Assembly: GCA_900322105.1 (NCBI GenBank)
Contig: ONYV01000106.1
Coordinates: 1 to 5,190 of the forward strand
DNA: 5,190 nucleotides
DNA from: an uncultured Eubacteriales bacterium
GTDB lineage: Bacteria; Bacillota; Clostridia; Oscillospirales; Acutalibacteraceae
Reading direction: 5' to 3'
Made by a program: the position numbers and the translations under genes. The notes beneath the pieces were generated by a model. That model worked only from the letters and a program-made list of their open reading frames with translations. It was not told the DNA's origin and did no database searches. Shown one piece after another: positions 1 through 5,190 of this stretch (within the stretch, counting starts at the first letter, position 1; each line of letters opens with the position of its first letter).

Positions 1-1
1 A

Positions 2-973
2 ACTTTTGGCTCGGATGTTGTGGCGAAATCGACGCAGAAAAACGAGCTGCTGAACGTCAGACTGGTCGATCTCAGCAAGATGGGCGGAGAAAACGGAGAA
101 GTTGTCAACGGACTTTCACAGCTTCAGATGCAGATGAAGGATCTTGACCCCTCAGGTATTGATTTTGCCAAAAAGGGCGTGATCGGAAAACTCTTTAACC
201 CGATCCGGAATTACTTTGCAAAGTTTGAAAAGGCGGATGACGTGATCGCACAGACCATTGTATCGTTAGGAAAGGGCAAGGATGTGCTGAAACGGGACAA
301 TACAACGCTGGAAGTGGAACAGCTTGCGCTGCGTGACCTGACAAAGAAGCTCTCTCAGCAGATCGAGCTTGGCACACAGATGGACGACGCCATCACGGCT
401 GCCATTGAAAAGGCAAAGACAGAGAATGTGGACGAAGAAAGGATCAAGTTCATCGAGGAAGAAGTGCTGTTTCCGCTGCGTCAGAGACTGATGGATATGC
501 AGCAGATGCAGACTGTCAATATGCAGGGCATTATTGCGATGGAGATTGTTCGCCGCAATAACAAAGAGCTGATCCGCGCTGTGGAAAGAGCAGAAAATGT
601 GACGATCTCGGCACTAAGGATCGCTGTAACGGTGGCAAGCGCACTGTATAATCAGAAGATCGTTCTTGAAAAAGTCAACGCCGTCAACGAAGCGACCAAC
701 AAACTCATCGGCGCTACCTCCAAAATGCTCAAAGAACAGGGTACGCAGATCCAGCAGCAGGCGATGGAGAGCAATATTTCCGTAGATACCCTTCGCGCAG
801 CATTTGCCGATACCTTTGAAGCACTGGATTCTGTATCGGATTATAAGACAAAGGCGCTGCCGCAGATGAAAACGACTATTGCAGAGTTCAGAGCACTGGC
901 GGATGAAGGCGAAAAGCGTATCCGGAAAATGGAAGCAAGAGACGCTGAGCTTGCCGCACAGGGTCAGTCATAA
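2..973 (+). CDS. telA: TelA/KlaA-family toxic anion resistance protein, 5'-truncated by window edge
   Basis: This is a soluble, mainly alpha-helical protein of the TelA/KlaA family (toxic anion resistance, PF05816). Family members are linked to tellurite resistance and, in Listeria, to tolerance of nisin and other cell-envelope antimicrobials; the biochemical activity is unknown. The frame is open to the left edge, and the residues before the first GTG (position 20) read FGSDVV, which fits the family phrase at the start of the conserved domain. The GTG is therefore probably internal and the real start lies outside the window. About 323 residues are visible against a usual 350-400. Numbering from the first visible codon, the family hallmark NNKELIRAVERAENVT lies at 186-201, followed by an ALRIAVTVASALYNQK stretch and a KVNAVNEATNKLI stretch. 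No TM segment or signal peptide is visible; long heptad-like helices suggest coiled coils. The stop is TAA, followed by an intrinsic terminator. The family call is firm; the physiological role is inferred. Confidence 0.92.
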   Translation, partial: TFGSDVVAKSTQKNELLNVRLVDLSKMGGENGEVVNGLSQLQMQMKDLDPSGIDFAKKGVIGKLFNPIRNYFAKFEKADDVIAQTIVSLGKGKDVLKRDNTTLEVEQLALRDLTKKLSQQIELGTQMDDAITAAIEKAKTENVDEERIKFIEEEVLFPLRQRLMDMQQMQTVNMQGIIAMEIVRRNNKELIRAVERAENVTISALRIAVTVASALYNQKIVLEKVNAVNEATNKLIGATSKMLKEQGTQIQQQAMESNISVDTLRAAFADTFEALDSVSDYKTKALPQMKTTIAEFRALADEGEKRIRKMEARDAELAAQGQS

Positions 974-1007
974 TTTGTTTGCCTGACAGAGTTCAACATA
1001 TATGATC

Positions 1008-1036
1008 AGCCGTACAGTTTCTGTACGGCTTTTTTT
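1008..1036 (+). terminator. Intrinsic terminator after telA
   Basis: A perfect 10-bp stem (AGCCGTACAG at 1008-1017 and CTGTACGGCT at 1021-1030) closes a 3-nt TTT loop. It is followed directly by a run of T (1030-1036). It sits 34 bp after the telA stop and before the transporter regulatory region, so it separates the two transcription units. Confidence 0.93.
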
Positions 1037-1048
1037 GAAAAAATTCTG

Positions 1049-1067
1049 ACAGTCACTTAACAGTCAC
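1049..1067 (+). promoter_or_regulatory. Direct-repeat operator, probable OmpR/PhoB-family response regulator site
   Basis: ACAGTCAC occurs at 1049-1056 and again, identically, at 1060-1067. The repeat period is exactly 11 bp, about one helical turn, the spacing typical of tandem binding by OmpR/PhoB winged-helix response regulators (for example the PhoB box). The repeats lie just upstream of a -10-like element that has no good -35, covering the place where an activator would contact RNA polymerase. The repeat is seen directly; the bound regulator is inferred. No regulator gene is present in the window. Confidence 0.6.
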
Positions 1068-1074
1068 ATTGGAA

Positions 1075-1083
1075 TGGTTAAAT
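1075..1083 (+). promoter_or_regulatory. Candidate extended -10 promoter of the ABC transporter operon
   Basis: TGG followed by TTAAAT (hexamer at 1078-1083) reads as an extended -10 element, with TG one base before the hexamer. The hexamer about 17 bp upstream (ACTTAA, 1055-1060) is a poor -35 and falls inside the direct-repeat operator, which would suit an activator-dependent promoter. Transcription would begin near 1090, giving a leader of under 30 nt before the ATG at 1117. TAAATA shifted by one base is an alternative -10. Confidence 0.4.
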
Positions 1084-1100
1084 AAGGATATCGTATCAAG

Positions 1101-1107
1101 AGAGGAG
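1101..1107 (+). promoter_or_regulatory. Ribosome binding site that fixes the ATPase start
   Basis: AGAGGAG ends 9 nt before the ATG at 1117. It favours that ATG over the in-frame TTG at 1069, which would lie within or before the promoter and adds 16 residues unlike the family N-terminus. Confidence 0.85.
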
Positions 1108-1116
1108 AATAAAGTA

Positions 1117-1788
1117 ATGGAAATATTAAGAACAGAGAATTTAGTCAAGACCTACGGTAAAGGAGATAATGCCTTTAATGCGCTCGACGGCGTGAGCATG
1201 AGCGTGGAACAGGGAGAATTTGTGGCGATCGTCGGACAGAGCGGAAGCGGAAAAAGTACCCTGATGCATATGCTCGGAGGAGTAGACAGACCGACCAGCG
1301 GCAGGATCTTCATCGACGGCAACGAAATCAATGCATTGGATAATGATAAACTGGCGATCTTCCGCAGAAGACAGATCGGTATCGTTTATCAGTTCTATAA
1401 CCTCATCCCGATCCTGACAGCGGAGGAAAACATCACGCTTCCCATCCAGCTTGACGGCAAGAAGGTCGATAAAGAAAAACTGGATGATGTCATGGCAAGG
1501 CTCGGCATTATCGAAAAGCGGAACAACCTGCCAAATCAGCTTTCCGGCGGTCAGCAGCAGAGAGTGTCTATTGCAAGAGCCATTATCAATAACCCTGCAA
1601 TTCTTTTGGCAGACGAGCCGACAGGAAACCTCGACTCAAAGTCAACAGATGACATCGTCAGTATCCTGAAAATGACCAACAAGACCTATCACCAGACGAT
1701 CCTGATGATCACCCATAACTTAGAGATCGCCAAAGAAGCCGATCGTATCATCCAGATCCGTGACGGAAAGATCGTAGAGGGGGTGTAA
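1117..1788 (+). CDS. ABC transporter ATP-binding protein, MacB/LolD/BceA type
   Basis: This 223-aa cytoplasmic ATPase energises the permease encoded immediately downstream. All nucleotide-binding motifs are intact: Walker A GQSGSGKST at 40-48, Q-loop glutamine at 92, signature LSGGQQQR at 142-149, Walker B ILLADEP at 162-168 with catalytic Glu167, D-loop GNLD at 170-173 and switch His200. The opening phrase (LRTENLVKTYGKGDNAFNALDGVS), the GRIFIDG turn and the LADEPTGNLD block are typical of the MacB/LolD/BceA subfamily, which pairs with FtsX-type permeases. The length is normal for the subfamily. The ATG at 1117 is chosen because it has a strong Shine-Dalgarno sequence and gives the usual N-terminus; a longer TTG start at 1069 is unlikely. 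The stop is 3 nt before the permease start, so the two are co-transcribed and probably translationally coupled. The substrate cannot be read from this subunit; antimicrobial peptide or antibiotic export or detoxification is a family-based guess. Confidence 0.96.
   Translation: MEILRTENLVKTYGKGDNAFNALDGVSMSVEQGEFVAIVGQSGSGKSTLMHMLGGVDRPTSGRIFIDGNEINALDNDKLAIFRRRQIGIVYQFYNLIPILTAEENITLPIQLDGKKVDKEKLDDVMARLGIIEKRNNLPNQLSGGQQQRVSIARAIINNPAILLADEPTGNLDSKSTDDIVSILKMTNKTYHQTILMITHNLEIAKEADRIIQIRDGKIVEGV
1776..1783 (+). promoter_or_regulatory. Ribosome binding site for the TTG-started permease
   Basis: AGAGGGGG, lying in the last codons of the ATPase gene, ends 8 nt before the TTG at 1792. A strong site at ideal spacing, together with the typical NILKKLTVHNLKRNK opening that follows, supports the TTG as the true start. 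No ATG is a credible alternative. Confidence 0.8.
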
Positions 1789-1791
1789 GCC

Positions 1792-4617
1792 TTGAATATT
1801 CTGAAAAAGCTGACGGTGCATAACCTGAAACGAAATAAGGTACGAACAGCCGTTACGATTCTTGGCATCACCCTTGCCCTCGCCCTCATCACAGTTGTTG
1901 TCGGTGTGTTTTTCAGCGCATGGCATTCAGCGATACAGTCGGTGATCCTGACAAGCGGCGATTACGACTTTTCACTGATGGGAGAGTTTACGCCTGAAGA
2001 GGTACATCAGATAGAAAGTCACCGCAGTGTCAGGGATGTCTATCTTTTCAAATTTCTGGAGATAGCCAAAAACGATGATGCGAAATATCAGTACACCCCG
2101 TATATCTATGTATACCATGCGGATGAAGCCATGCTTTCTGCCAATTTCTGCAAGCTGCAGGAAGGACGTTACCCGCAGAAGGATAATGAACTGCTGATCT
2201 CAAGCACGCTGATCAGTCATTCGGAGCGGGAATATCATGTCGGGGATCAGCTTGATCTTTCCATCGGCAAGCGAGTTTATGATTTCAGCGGTGATGAACA
2301 CCAAAAAGAAATGGAAGAGATGTACAGCACAAGCAATATGTCCTTTTATGATCCGTATATGGGTCAGCAGTATGAAAAATTTAACACGACAGGAACAAAA
2401 ACCTACACCATTGTCGGTATTTTAGCAAACGAAGGCGGCATCTTGAATGATCTGTTCATGGCATCAAGCAATATGCCTTCGGTCTTTACCTATTCACCGA
2501 ACGGCAACGCGCAGGGAGTATATGTGCGGCTGCAGGACAGTGAAGAAAGCAAGTATTTTCAGGTTGCTTCCGAAATGACAGGTCTTTCGGAATCCGACCT
2601 GGAAATGATCGGCAAAGGACAGCTTGAGCTTGGTGATCTCAATGAGATTCTGGCATCATCAGGTAAGCTGCATAATATCACACACTTTAGCCTGAACAGA
2701 AGTCTGCTGACGATCAAGGGACTGTATGAATCTCACGACTTACAGATCATGGTCAGCATTTTGGCGATCATCCTCGGTATCGTTTTTCTGGCAAGCGTCT
2801 TCATCATCCGCAACAGCTTTGCGATCTCGATCACCGAAAAAACAAAGCTCTACGGAATGCTGTCTTCTGTCGGCGCAACGCCCAAACAGATCTCAAGGAA
2901 TGTCTTTTTTGAAGCCGCTATTTTAGGCATCATCGGCATACCGCTCGGGATCCTTCTCGGCACAGGCGTTACAGCAGGACTCTTGGCAATTTGTAATGCG
3001 CTGCTCGGCAAAACGCTCGGAGGGCTCACGCTGATCTTCAATATTCCCTGGTATGCGATCATGTTGGCGGTGCTGGTCGGCGCTGCAACGATCTTTGCGT
3101 CAGCGGCAATACCTGCCAGAAAAGCATCAAAGATCTCTCCGATAGAAGCCATTCGCAGTACGCAGGATGTCAAGACAAACGAAAAGAAAGCCGGAAAAAT
3201 CTACCGTACTCCTAAGTTTATCACAAAGTTTTTTGGCGTGGGCGGAAGTATTGCATGGAAGAACATGAAGCGCAGCCGCAGACAGTACCGCGCAACCGTG
3301 ATCTCGATCATCGTGAGCGTTGCGATCTATCTGACTGCCTCATCCTTTGTGGATTATACCATCGTTCGGATGCAGTCCCAGAGCTTCTATCAGGATTCTC
3401 AGTATAACATCACTGCGATCATTTCTTCCGGTCAATACGATACAAGTGAAAATGATACTATATCATATTCTTTCAAAAAGATCGAAGATAATGTTCAAAC
3501 AGTCATTTCTAAAATCCAGGATATCAAAAAGCTGCGTTATACCATGAGCACAAATTACTACAGCTTTCCGATTGCTGTTTCCGACCTGACAGAAGATGCC
3601 AATCACTATCTTGATGATTATGAACCGACAGACTCGCTGAATACGAAGTTATTTTCATATATAATTGTTGCAGTGGACGATGATTCTTTCCGTGAGATCT
3701 GCAAGGAAAACGGCAAAACATATGAAGAATGCAAGGATAAGGGTTTTGTACATAATATGGCATCATATTATCCGAACACATCAGGCGGCAATTCTGAACA
3801 GAAAAGCACGGCTGTTATGAAAGATCCCGACGGAATGAAGCTGAAAGGAAAACATGAAATTTACAGTTACGAGTTAGTCGGAGAAGGCGAAAATGCGGAG
3901 TATCAGGAAACCAAGCAAGGCGAATCTTTTGTGGATATAGAGCTTGCAGGTGCAGTGGATGATCATTATAAAATTTCCGCTACCGATTCTACTTCTTATT
4001 TCATTGTCGTCAGCAAGGAATGGATGGAAAAGAATCTCTGCAAGGACGGTGTACCTGAGGCGAGTATTGAAACAGAGCTGCTGCTGGATGTTGAAAATGC
4101 AGATGCAGCCGAAGAGATCCTGAGTAAAGAATCCTTTGAAGGTTCAGGTACAGTAACGTTTTTCAACAATATGGAAAGAGTCGTCAGCGGTATGCGCGCA
4201 CTGATCCTTTTGATCGAGATTTTCGTTTATGGCTTTATTCTCGTCATTTCCCTGATCGGTCTGACGAATATCTTCAATACCATTACGAACAACATCAAAC
4301 TCAGACAAAAGGAATTTGCAACGCTGCTGTCGATCGGAACGACGAAAAAGGAATTTAACCGCATGGTCGGACTGGAAAGCCTGCTGTATACCGTCAAGTC
4401 GCTGCTCATCGGTCTGCCGCTCGGACTTGGCGCAGGAGTGGTGATCTATCTGATGTACGGACAGACTTTGGGAGGAATGTCATATATCTTCCCGTGGAAA
4501 GCCGTGCTGATCAGCATTCTGGTTGTTCTGATCCTGCTTTGGGTCATCATGCGTTTCTCTATCCGCAAGGTCAGCAAAATGAATGTCATCGAAACCATTC
4601 GCAATGATAATATCTGA
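1792..4617 (+). CDS. MacB/FtsX-type ABC transporter permease with two FtsX domains (8 TM)
   Basis: This 941-aa integral membrane protein is the partner of the upstream ATPase. Predicted by eye: TM1 about 19-43; ectodomain 1 about 44-317, with a MacB-like GRYPQKDNE turn at 125-133; TM2 319-341; the FtsX coupling motif MLSSVGAT at 356-363; TM3 375-402; TM4 420-441, followed by IPARKASKISPIEAIR at 440-455. The second half repeats the plan: TM5 502-524, ectodomain 2 about 525-801, TM6 802-828, LLSIGTTKKE at 845-854, TM7 862-888, TM8 904-923, ending IRKVSKMNVIETIRN. The halves are nearly equal (about 457 and 458 aa), so one chain supplies a pseudo-dimer of the 4-TM MacB/LolC fold. This differs from BceB, which has ten TM helices and a single large ectodomain. 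Such mechanotransmission transporters act on envelope substrates such as antimicrobial peptides, lipids or lipoproteins; which one is unknown. It starts at TTG 3 nt after the ATPase stop. Ectodomain 2 is clearly more AT-rich than the membrane domains. Confidence 0.95.
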   Translation: MNILKKLTVHNLKRNKVRTAVTILGITLALALITVVVGVFFSAWHSAIQSVILTSGDYDFSLMGEFTPEEVHQIESHRSVRDVYLFKFLEIAKNDDAKYQYTPYIYVYHADEAMLSANFCKLQEGRYPQKDNELLISSTLISHSEREYHVGDQLDLSIGKRVYDFSGDEHQKEMEEMYSTSNMSFYDPYMGQQYEKFNTTGTKTYTIVGILANEGGILNDLFMASSNMPSVFTYSPNGNAQGVYVRLQDSEESKYFQVASEMTGLSESDLEMIGKGQLELGDLNEILASSGKLHNITHFSLNRSLLTIKGLYESHDLQIMVSILAIILGIVFLASVFIIRNSFAISITEKTKLYGMLSSVGATPKQISRNVFFEAAILGIIGIPLGILLGTGVTAGLLAICNALLGKTLGGLTLIFNIPWYAIMLAVLVGAATIFASAAIPARKASKISPIEAIRSTQDVKTNEKKAGKIYRTPKFITKFFGVGGSIAWKNMKRSRRQYRATVISIIVSVAIYLTASSFVDYTIVRMQSQSFYQDSQYNITAIISSGQYDTSENDTISYSFKKIEDNVQTVISKIQDIKKLRYTMSTNYYSFPIAVSDLTEDANHYLDDYEPTDSLNTKLFSYIIVAVDDDSFREICKENGKTYEECKDKGFVHNMASYYPNTSGGNSEQKSTAVMKDPDGMKLKGKHEIYSYELVGEGENAEYQETKQGESFVDIELAGAVDDHYKISATDSTSYFIVVSKEWMEKNLCKDGVPEASIETELLLDVENADAAEEILSKESFEGSGTVTFFNNMERVVSGMRALILLIEIFVYGFILVISLIGLTNIFNTITNNIKLRQKEFATLLSIGTTKKEFNRMVGLESLLYTVKSLLIGLPLGLGAGVVIYLMYGQTLGGMSYIFPWKAVLISILVVLILLWVIMRFSIRKVSKMNVIETIRNDNI

Positions 4618-4685
4618 TCGCCGCATTGCAAAAATGATTTGACGAATATCATAAAATGACATAAATATTTCTTTCGGATGCGAAC
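4618..4685. other. Gene-free spacer after the transporter operon
   Basis: This AT-rich spacer follows the permease stop. I see no canonical terminator stem with a T-run and no convincing open frame here. The next structured element is the inverted repeat at 4686-4730. Confidence 0.5.
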
Positions 4686-4730
4686 GCAGCAGGTGCGGAC
4701 AGTGTTTCAGGCGCTGTCCGCACCTGCTGC
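4686..4730. repeat. Perfect 17-bp inverted repeat, strong hairpin downstream of the operon
   Basis: GCAGCAGGTGCGGACAG (4686-4702) and CTGTCCGCACCTGCTGC (4714-4730) are exact reverse complements around an 11-nt centre. Two wobble pairs and one G-C pair could lengthen the stem inward to a 5-nt loop. The next bases (ACTGTGCAGTAAAAG) contain no T-run, so this is not a canonical intrinsic terminator on the + strand, and no T-run follows immediately on the minus strand either. It may still end or stabilise the permease mRNA, or be a small palindromic repeat. It overlaps a minor CTGCA/TGCAG hairpin at 4727-4739. Confidence 0.75.
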
Positions 4731-4782
4731 ACTGTGCAGTAAAAGTATGTGACGGCTTTGCATCTTCCTTTGCCGTAAAGCA

Positions 4783-4811
4783 TTGCGCCCATTGTCAGAA
4801 AGTGGTATAAT
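4783..4811 (+). promoter_or_regulatory. Sigma-A-type promoter, rightward, with no obvious gene
   Basis: The -10 is a perfect TATAAT at 4806-4811, preceded by TGG (an extended -10, TG at 4803-4804). A partial -35, TTGCGC at 4783-4788, lies at the ideal 17-bp spacing. Transcription would start near 4818. No ORF with a credible ribosome binding site follows within the window, so the product may be a small RNA or the leader of a gene beyond the right edge. TTGTCA at 4792-4797 is too close (8 bp) to serve as the -35. Confidence 0.6.
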
Positions 4812-4974
4812 AGACTTCCCCGGAAACTTTCAAAGCACCGTCTTACTTGTCTTTTCTGCGCCGTACTTTGTGTCTCTCCCTTGCATGACACCAAGCGGTG
4901 CTGCACTCGAGACGCTTTTTACGGCACAAAATATCCTGCGTAATACGGCGCTTCTTCGGTTCCCGAGGAAGTCT
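4812..4974. repeat. Imperfect inverted repeat bounding a 163-bp structured stretch
   Basis: AGACTTCCCCGG (4812-4823) is complementary to CCGAGGAAGTCT (4963-4974) with one mismatch in 12. Inside lie further exact complements: AGCACCG 4834-4840 with CGGTGCT 4896-4902, GTGTC 4870-4874 with GACAC 4887-4891, and GCGCCGTA 4858-4865 with TACGGCGC 4944-4951. The first and last internal pairs cross each other, so they could only form together as a pseudoknot. This could be a structured RNA downstream of the 4783-4811 promoter, or a small mobile-element remnant. No flanking target duplication is evident. I do not recognise a known RNA family. Confidence 0.4.
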
Positions 4975-5001
4975 GATCTTTACATATCCAATAACACTGT
5001 T
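4843..5001 (-). other. Highly basic open frame without a standard start; possible gene remnant
   Basis: On the minus strand the frame between two TAA stops spans 52 codons and reads as an unusually basic peptide, with 19 of 52 residues Lys or Arg. It includes IRLPREPKKRR near codons 9-19 and HARERHKVRRRKDK at its end. There is no in-frame ATG or GTG. The only TTG is at codon 25, and no ribosome binding site is visible. It could be the tail of a decayed DNA- or RNA-binding protein, or chance. It overlaps the inverted repeats at 4812-4974. I do not recognise a family. Confidence 0.2.
4951..4971. repeat. 9-bp hairpin at the 3' side of the structured stretch
   Basis: CTTCTTCGG (4951-4959) pairs with CCGAGGAAG (4963-4971) across a 3-nt loop, with one T-G wobble. 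The sequence after it (TCTGATCTTT) is only mildly T-rich, so it is at best a weak terminator for a transcript starting near 4818. Its right arm is the same segment that can pair with 4812-4823, so the two structures exclude each other. Confidence 0.5.
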
Positions 5002-5012
5002 TTATACATATT

Positions 5013-5190
5013 CAGGTTAAGGCAACACCGCACAAAGACCGCCTTGCGGCTTAGCGCCACTGCTCTGCATAAGTTCCCAAAACCTTTCAGCGTTCGCCTT
5101 TGGCTCCGCTTCTTGGGGCGTCACTTAATCTGCTTGCATATTTTCCGTCATCTTGCACAAAAATCCCTTGACATACGTCAGTATGCCTTC
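5013..5190. repeat. Probable dispersed intergenic repeat, running off the right edge
   Basis: From roughly CAGGTTAAGGCAACACCGC to the window end, the sequence has the look of a dispersed repeat I associate from memory with gut Ruminococcaceae genomes; this cannot be verified here. In support, more than one frame is open for 30 or more codons on the minus strand. One is a 35-codon frame at 5124-5017 starting GTG and reading VTPQEAEPKANAERFWELMQ before ending CAVLP; another is a frame entering from the right edge. Neither has a clear ribosome binding site. Short hairpins occur at CCGC/GCGG (5039-5049) and CATAC/GTATG (5172-5185). A perfect TTGACA at 5168-5173 has no -10 inside the window. The left boundary is approximate. 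Confidence 0.4.

Noticed and set aside
20..22. GTG as the start of the telA gene
   Set aside because: The frame continues open to the left edge and the codons before it encode family-like residues (FGSDVV), while no ribosome binding site precedes it. The gene is truncated by the window rather than starting here.
1069..1116. TTG at 1069 as the ATPase start
   Set aside because: It falls at the operator/promoter and lacks a ribosome binding site. The ATG at 1117 has AGAGGAG at good spacing and gives the standard subfamily N-terminus.
2850..3173. 107-codon minus-strand frame
   Set aside because: It is antisense to the first FtsX domain of the permease, an alanine/proline/serine-rich shadow with no ribosome binding site of its own.
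4649..4906. 85-codon minus-strand frame in the intergenic region
   Set aside because: It runs through the perfect inverted repeat and the promoter, shows no domain, and a separate, more protein-like minus frame overlaps it. Likely chance.
4812..4974. A complete insertion sequence or MITE
   Set aside because: The terminal complementarity is only 11 of 12 bp, there is no transposase, and the flanks (GGTATAAT and GATCTTTA) do not form a target-site duplication.
4885..5019. 45-codon plus-strand frame from ATG at 4885 downstream of the 4783-4811 promoter
   Set aside because: There is no Shine-Dalgarno sequence (CTCTCCCTTGC precedes the ATG), and the composition is unremarkable. It ends at the probable repeat boundary.
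1..5190. CRISPR array, tRNA or rRNA genes, phage or toxin-antitoxin modules
   Set aside because: No regularly spaced repeats, cloverleaf-like sequence, rRNA signature or suitable gene pairs were seen on reading both strands.

Overview
The window looks like a chromosomal segment of a Gram-positive, low-to-mid GC anaerobe of the class Clostridia, most plausibly a gut Ruminococcus-like (Oscillospiraceae) bacterium. The basis is strong AGAGGAG/AGAGGGGG ribosome binding sites, a TTG start, a short stem plus T-run terminator, a TelA protein and a stand-alone MacB/FtsX-type exporter of Firmicutes style, and a tail (about 5013-5190) that resembles, from memory only, intergenic repeats of gut Ruminococcaceae. 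The genus is an inference.

Layout. (1) 2-973, + strand: the C-terminal four fifths or so of a TelA/KlaA toxic-anion-resistance family protein. Its true start lies left of the window, and it is closed by a textbook intrinsic terminator at 1008-1036. (2) 1049-1116: a compact regulatory region holding two identical 8-bp direct repeats exactly 11 bp apart, an extended -10 element with no recognisable -35, and a strong Shine-Dalgarno sequence. (3) 1117-1788 and 1792-4617: a two-gene operon encoding an ABC ATPase (223 aa) and a 941-aa permease. The permease is an internal tandem duplication of a MacB-like unit, each half being one TM helix, a large ectodomain, then three TM helices with an FtsX domain. 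(4) 4618-5190: about 570 bp with no convincing gene. It holds a perfect 17-bp inverted repeat, a good sigma-A-type promoter pointing right (extended -10 TGGTATAAT), a stretch downstream of that promoter rich in mutually exclusive complementary segments, a very basic open frame on the minus strand without a normal start, and a probable dispersed repeat running off the right edge.

How the parts may work together. The ATPase and permease should form one mechanotransmission-type (type VII) ABC complex in the cytoplasmic membrane, with two ATPase copies on one pseudo-dimeric permease. In Firmicutes such pairs commonly defend against envelope-active peptides or antibiotics and are switched on by OmpR-family response regulators. 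The 11-bp direct repeat fits that control, but no two-component genes lie in the window. TelA homologues have also been tied to tellurite and cell-envelope antimicrobial tolerance, so the neighbourhood could be an envelope-defence locus. The terminator between telA and the transporter shows they are separate transcription units. No clearly new system is visible; the most open questions are the operator upstream of the transporter and the promoter plus structured, gene-free stretch at 4783-4974.
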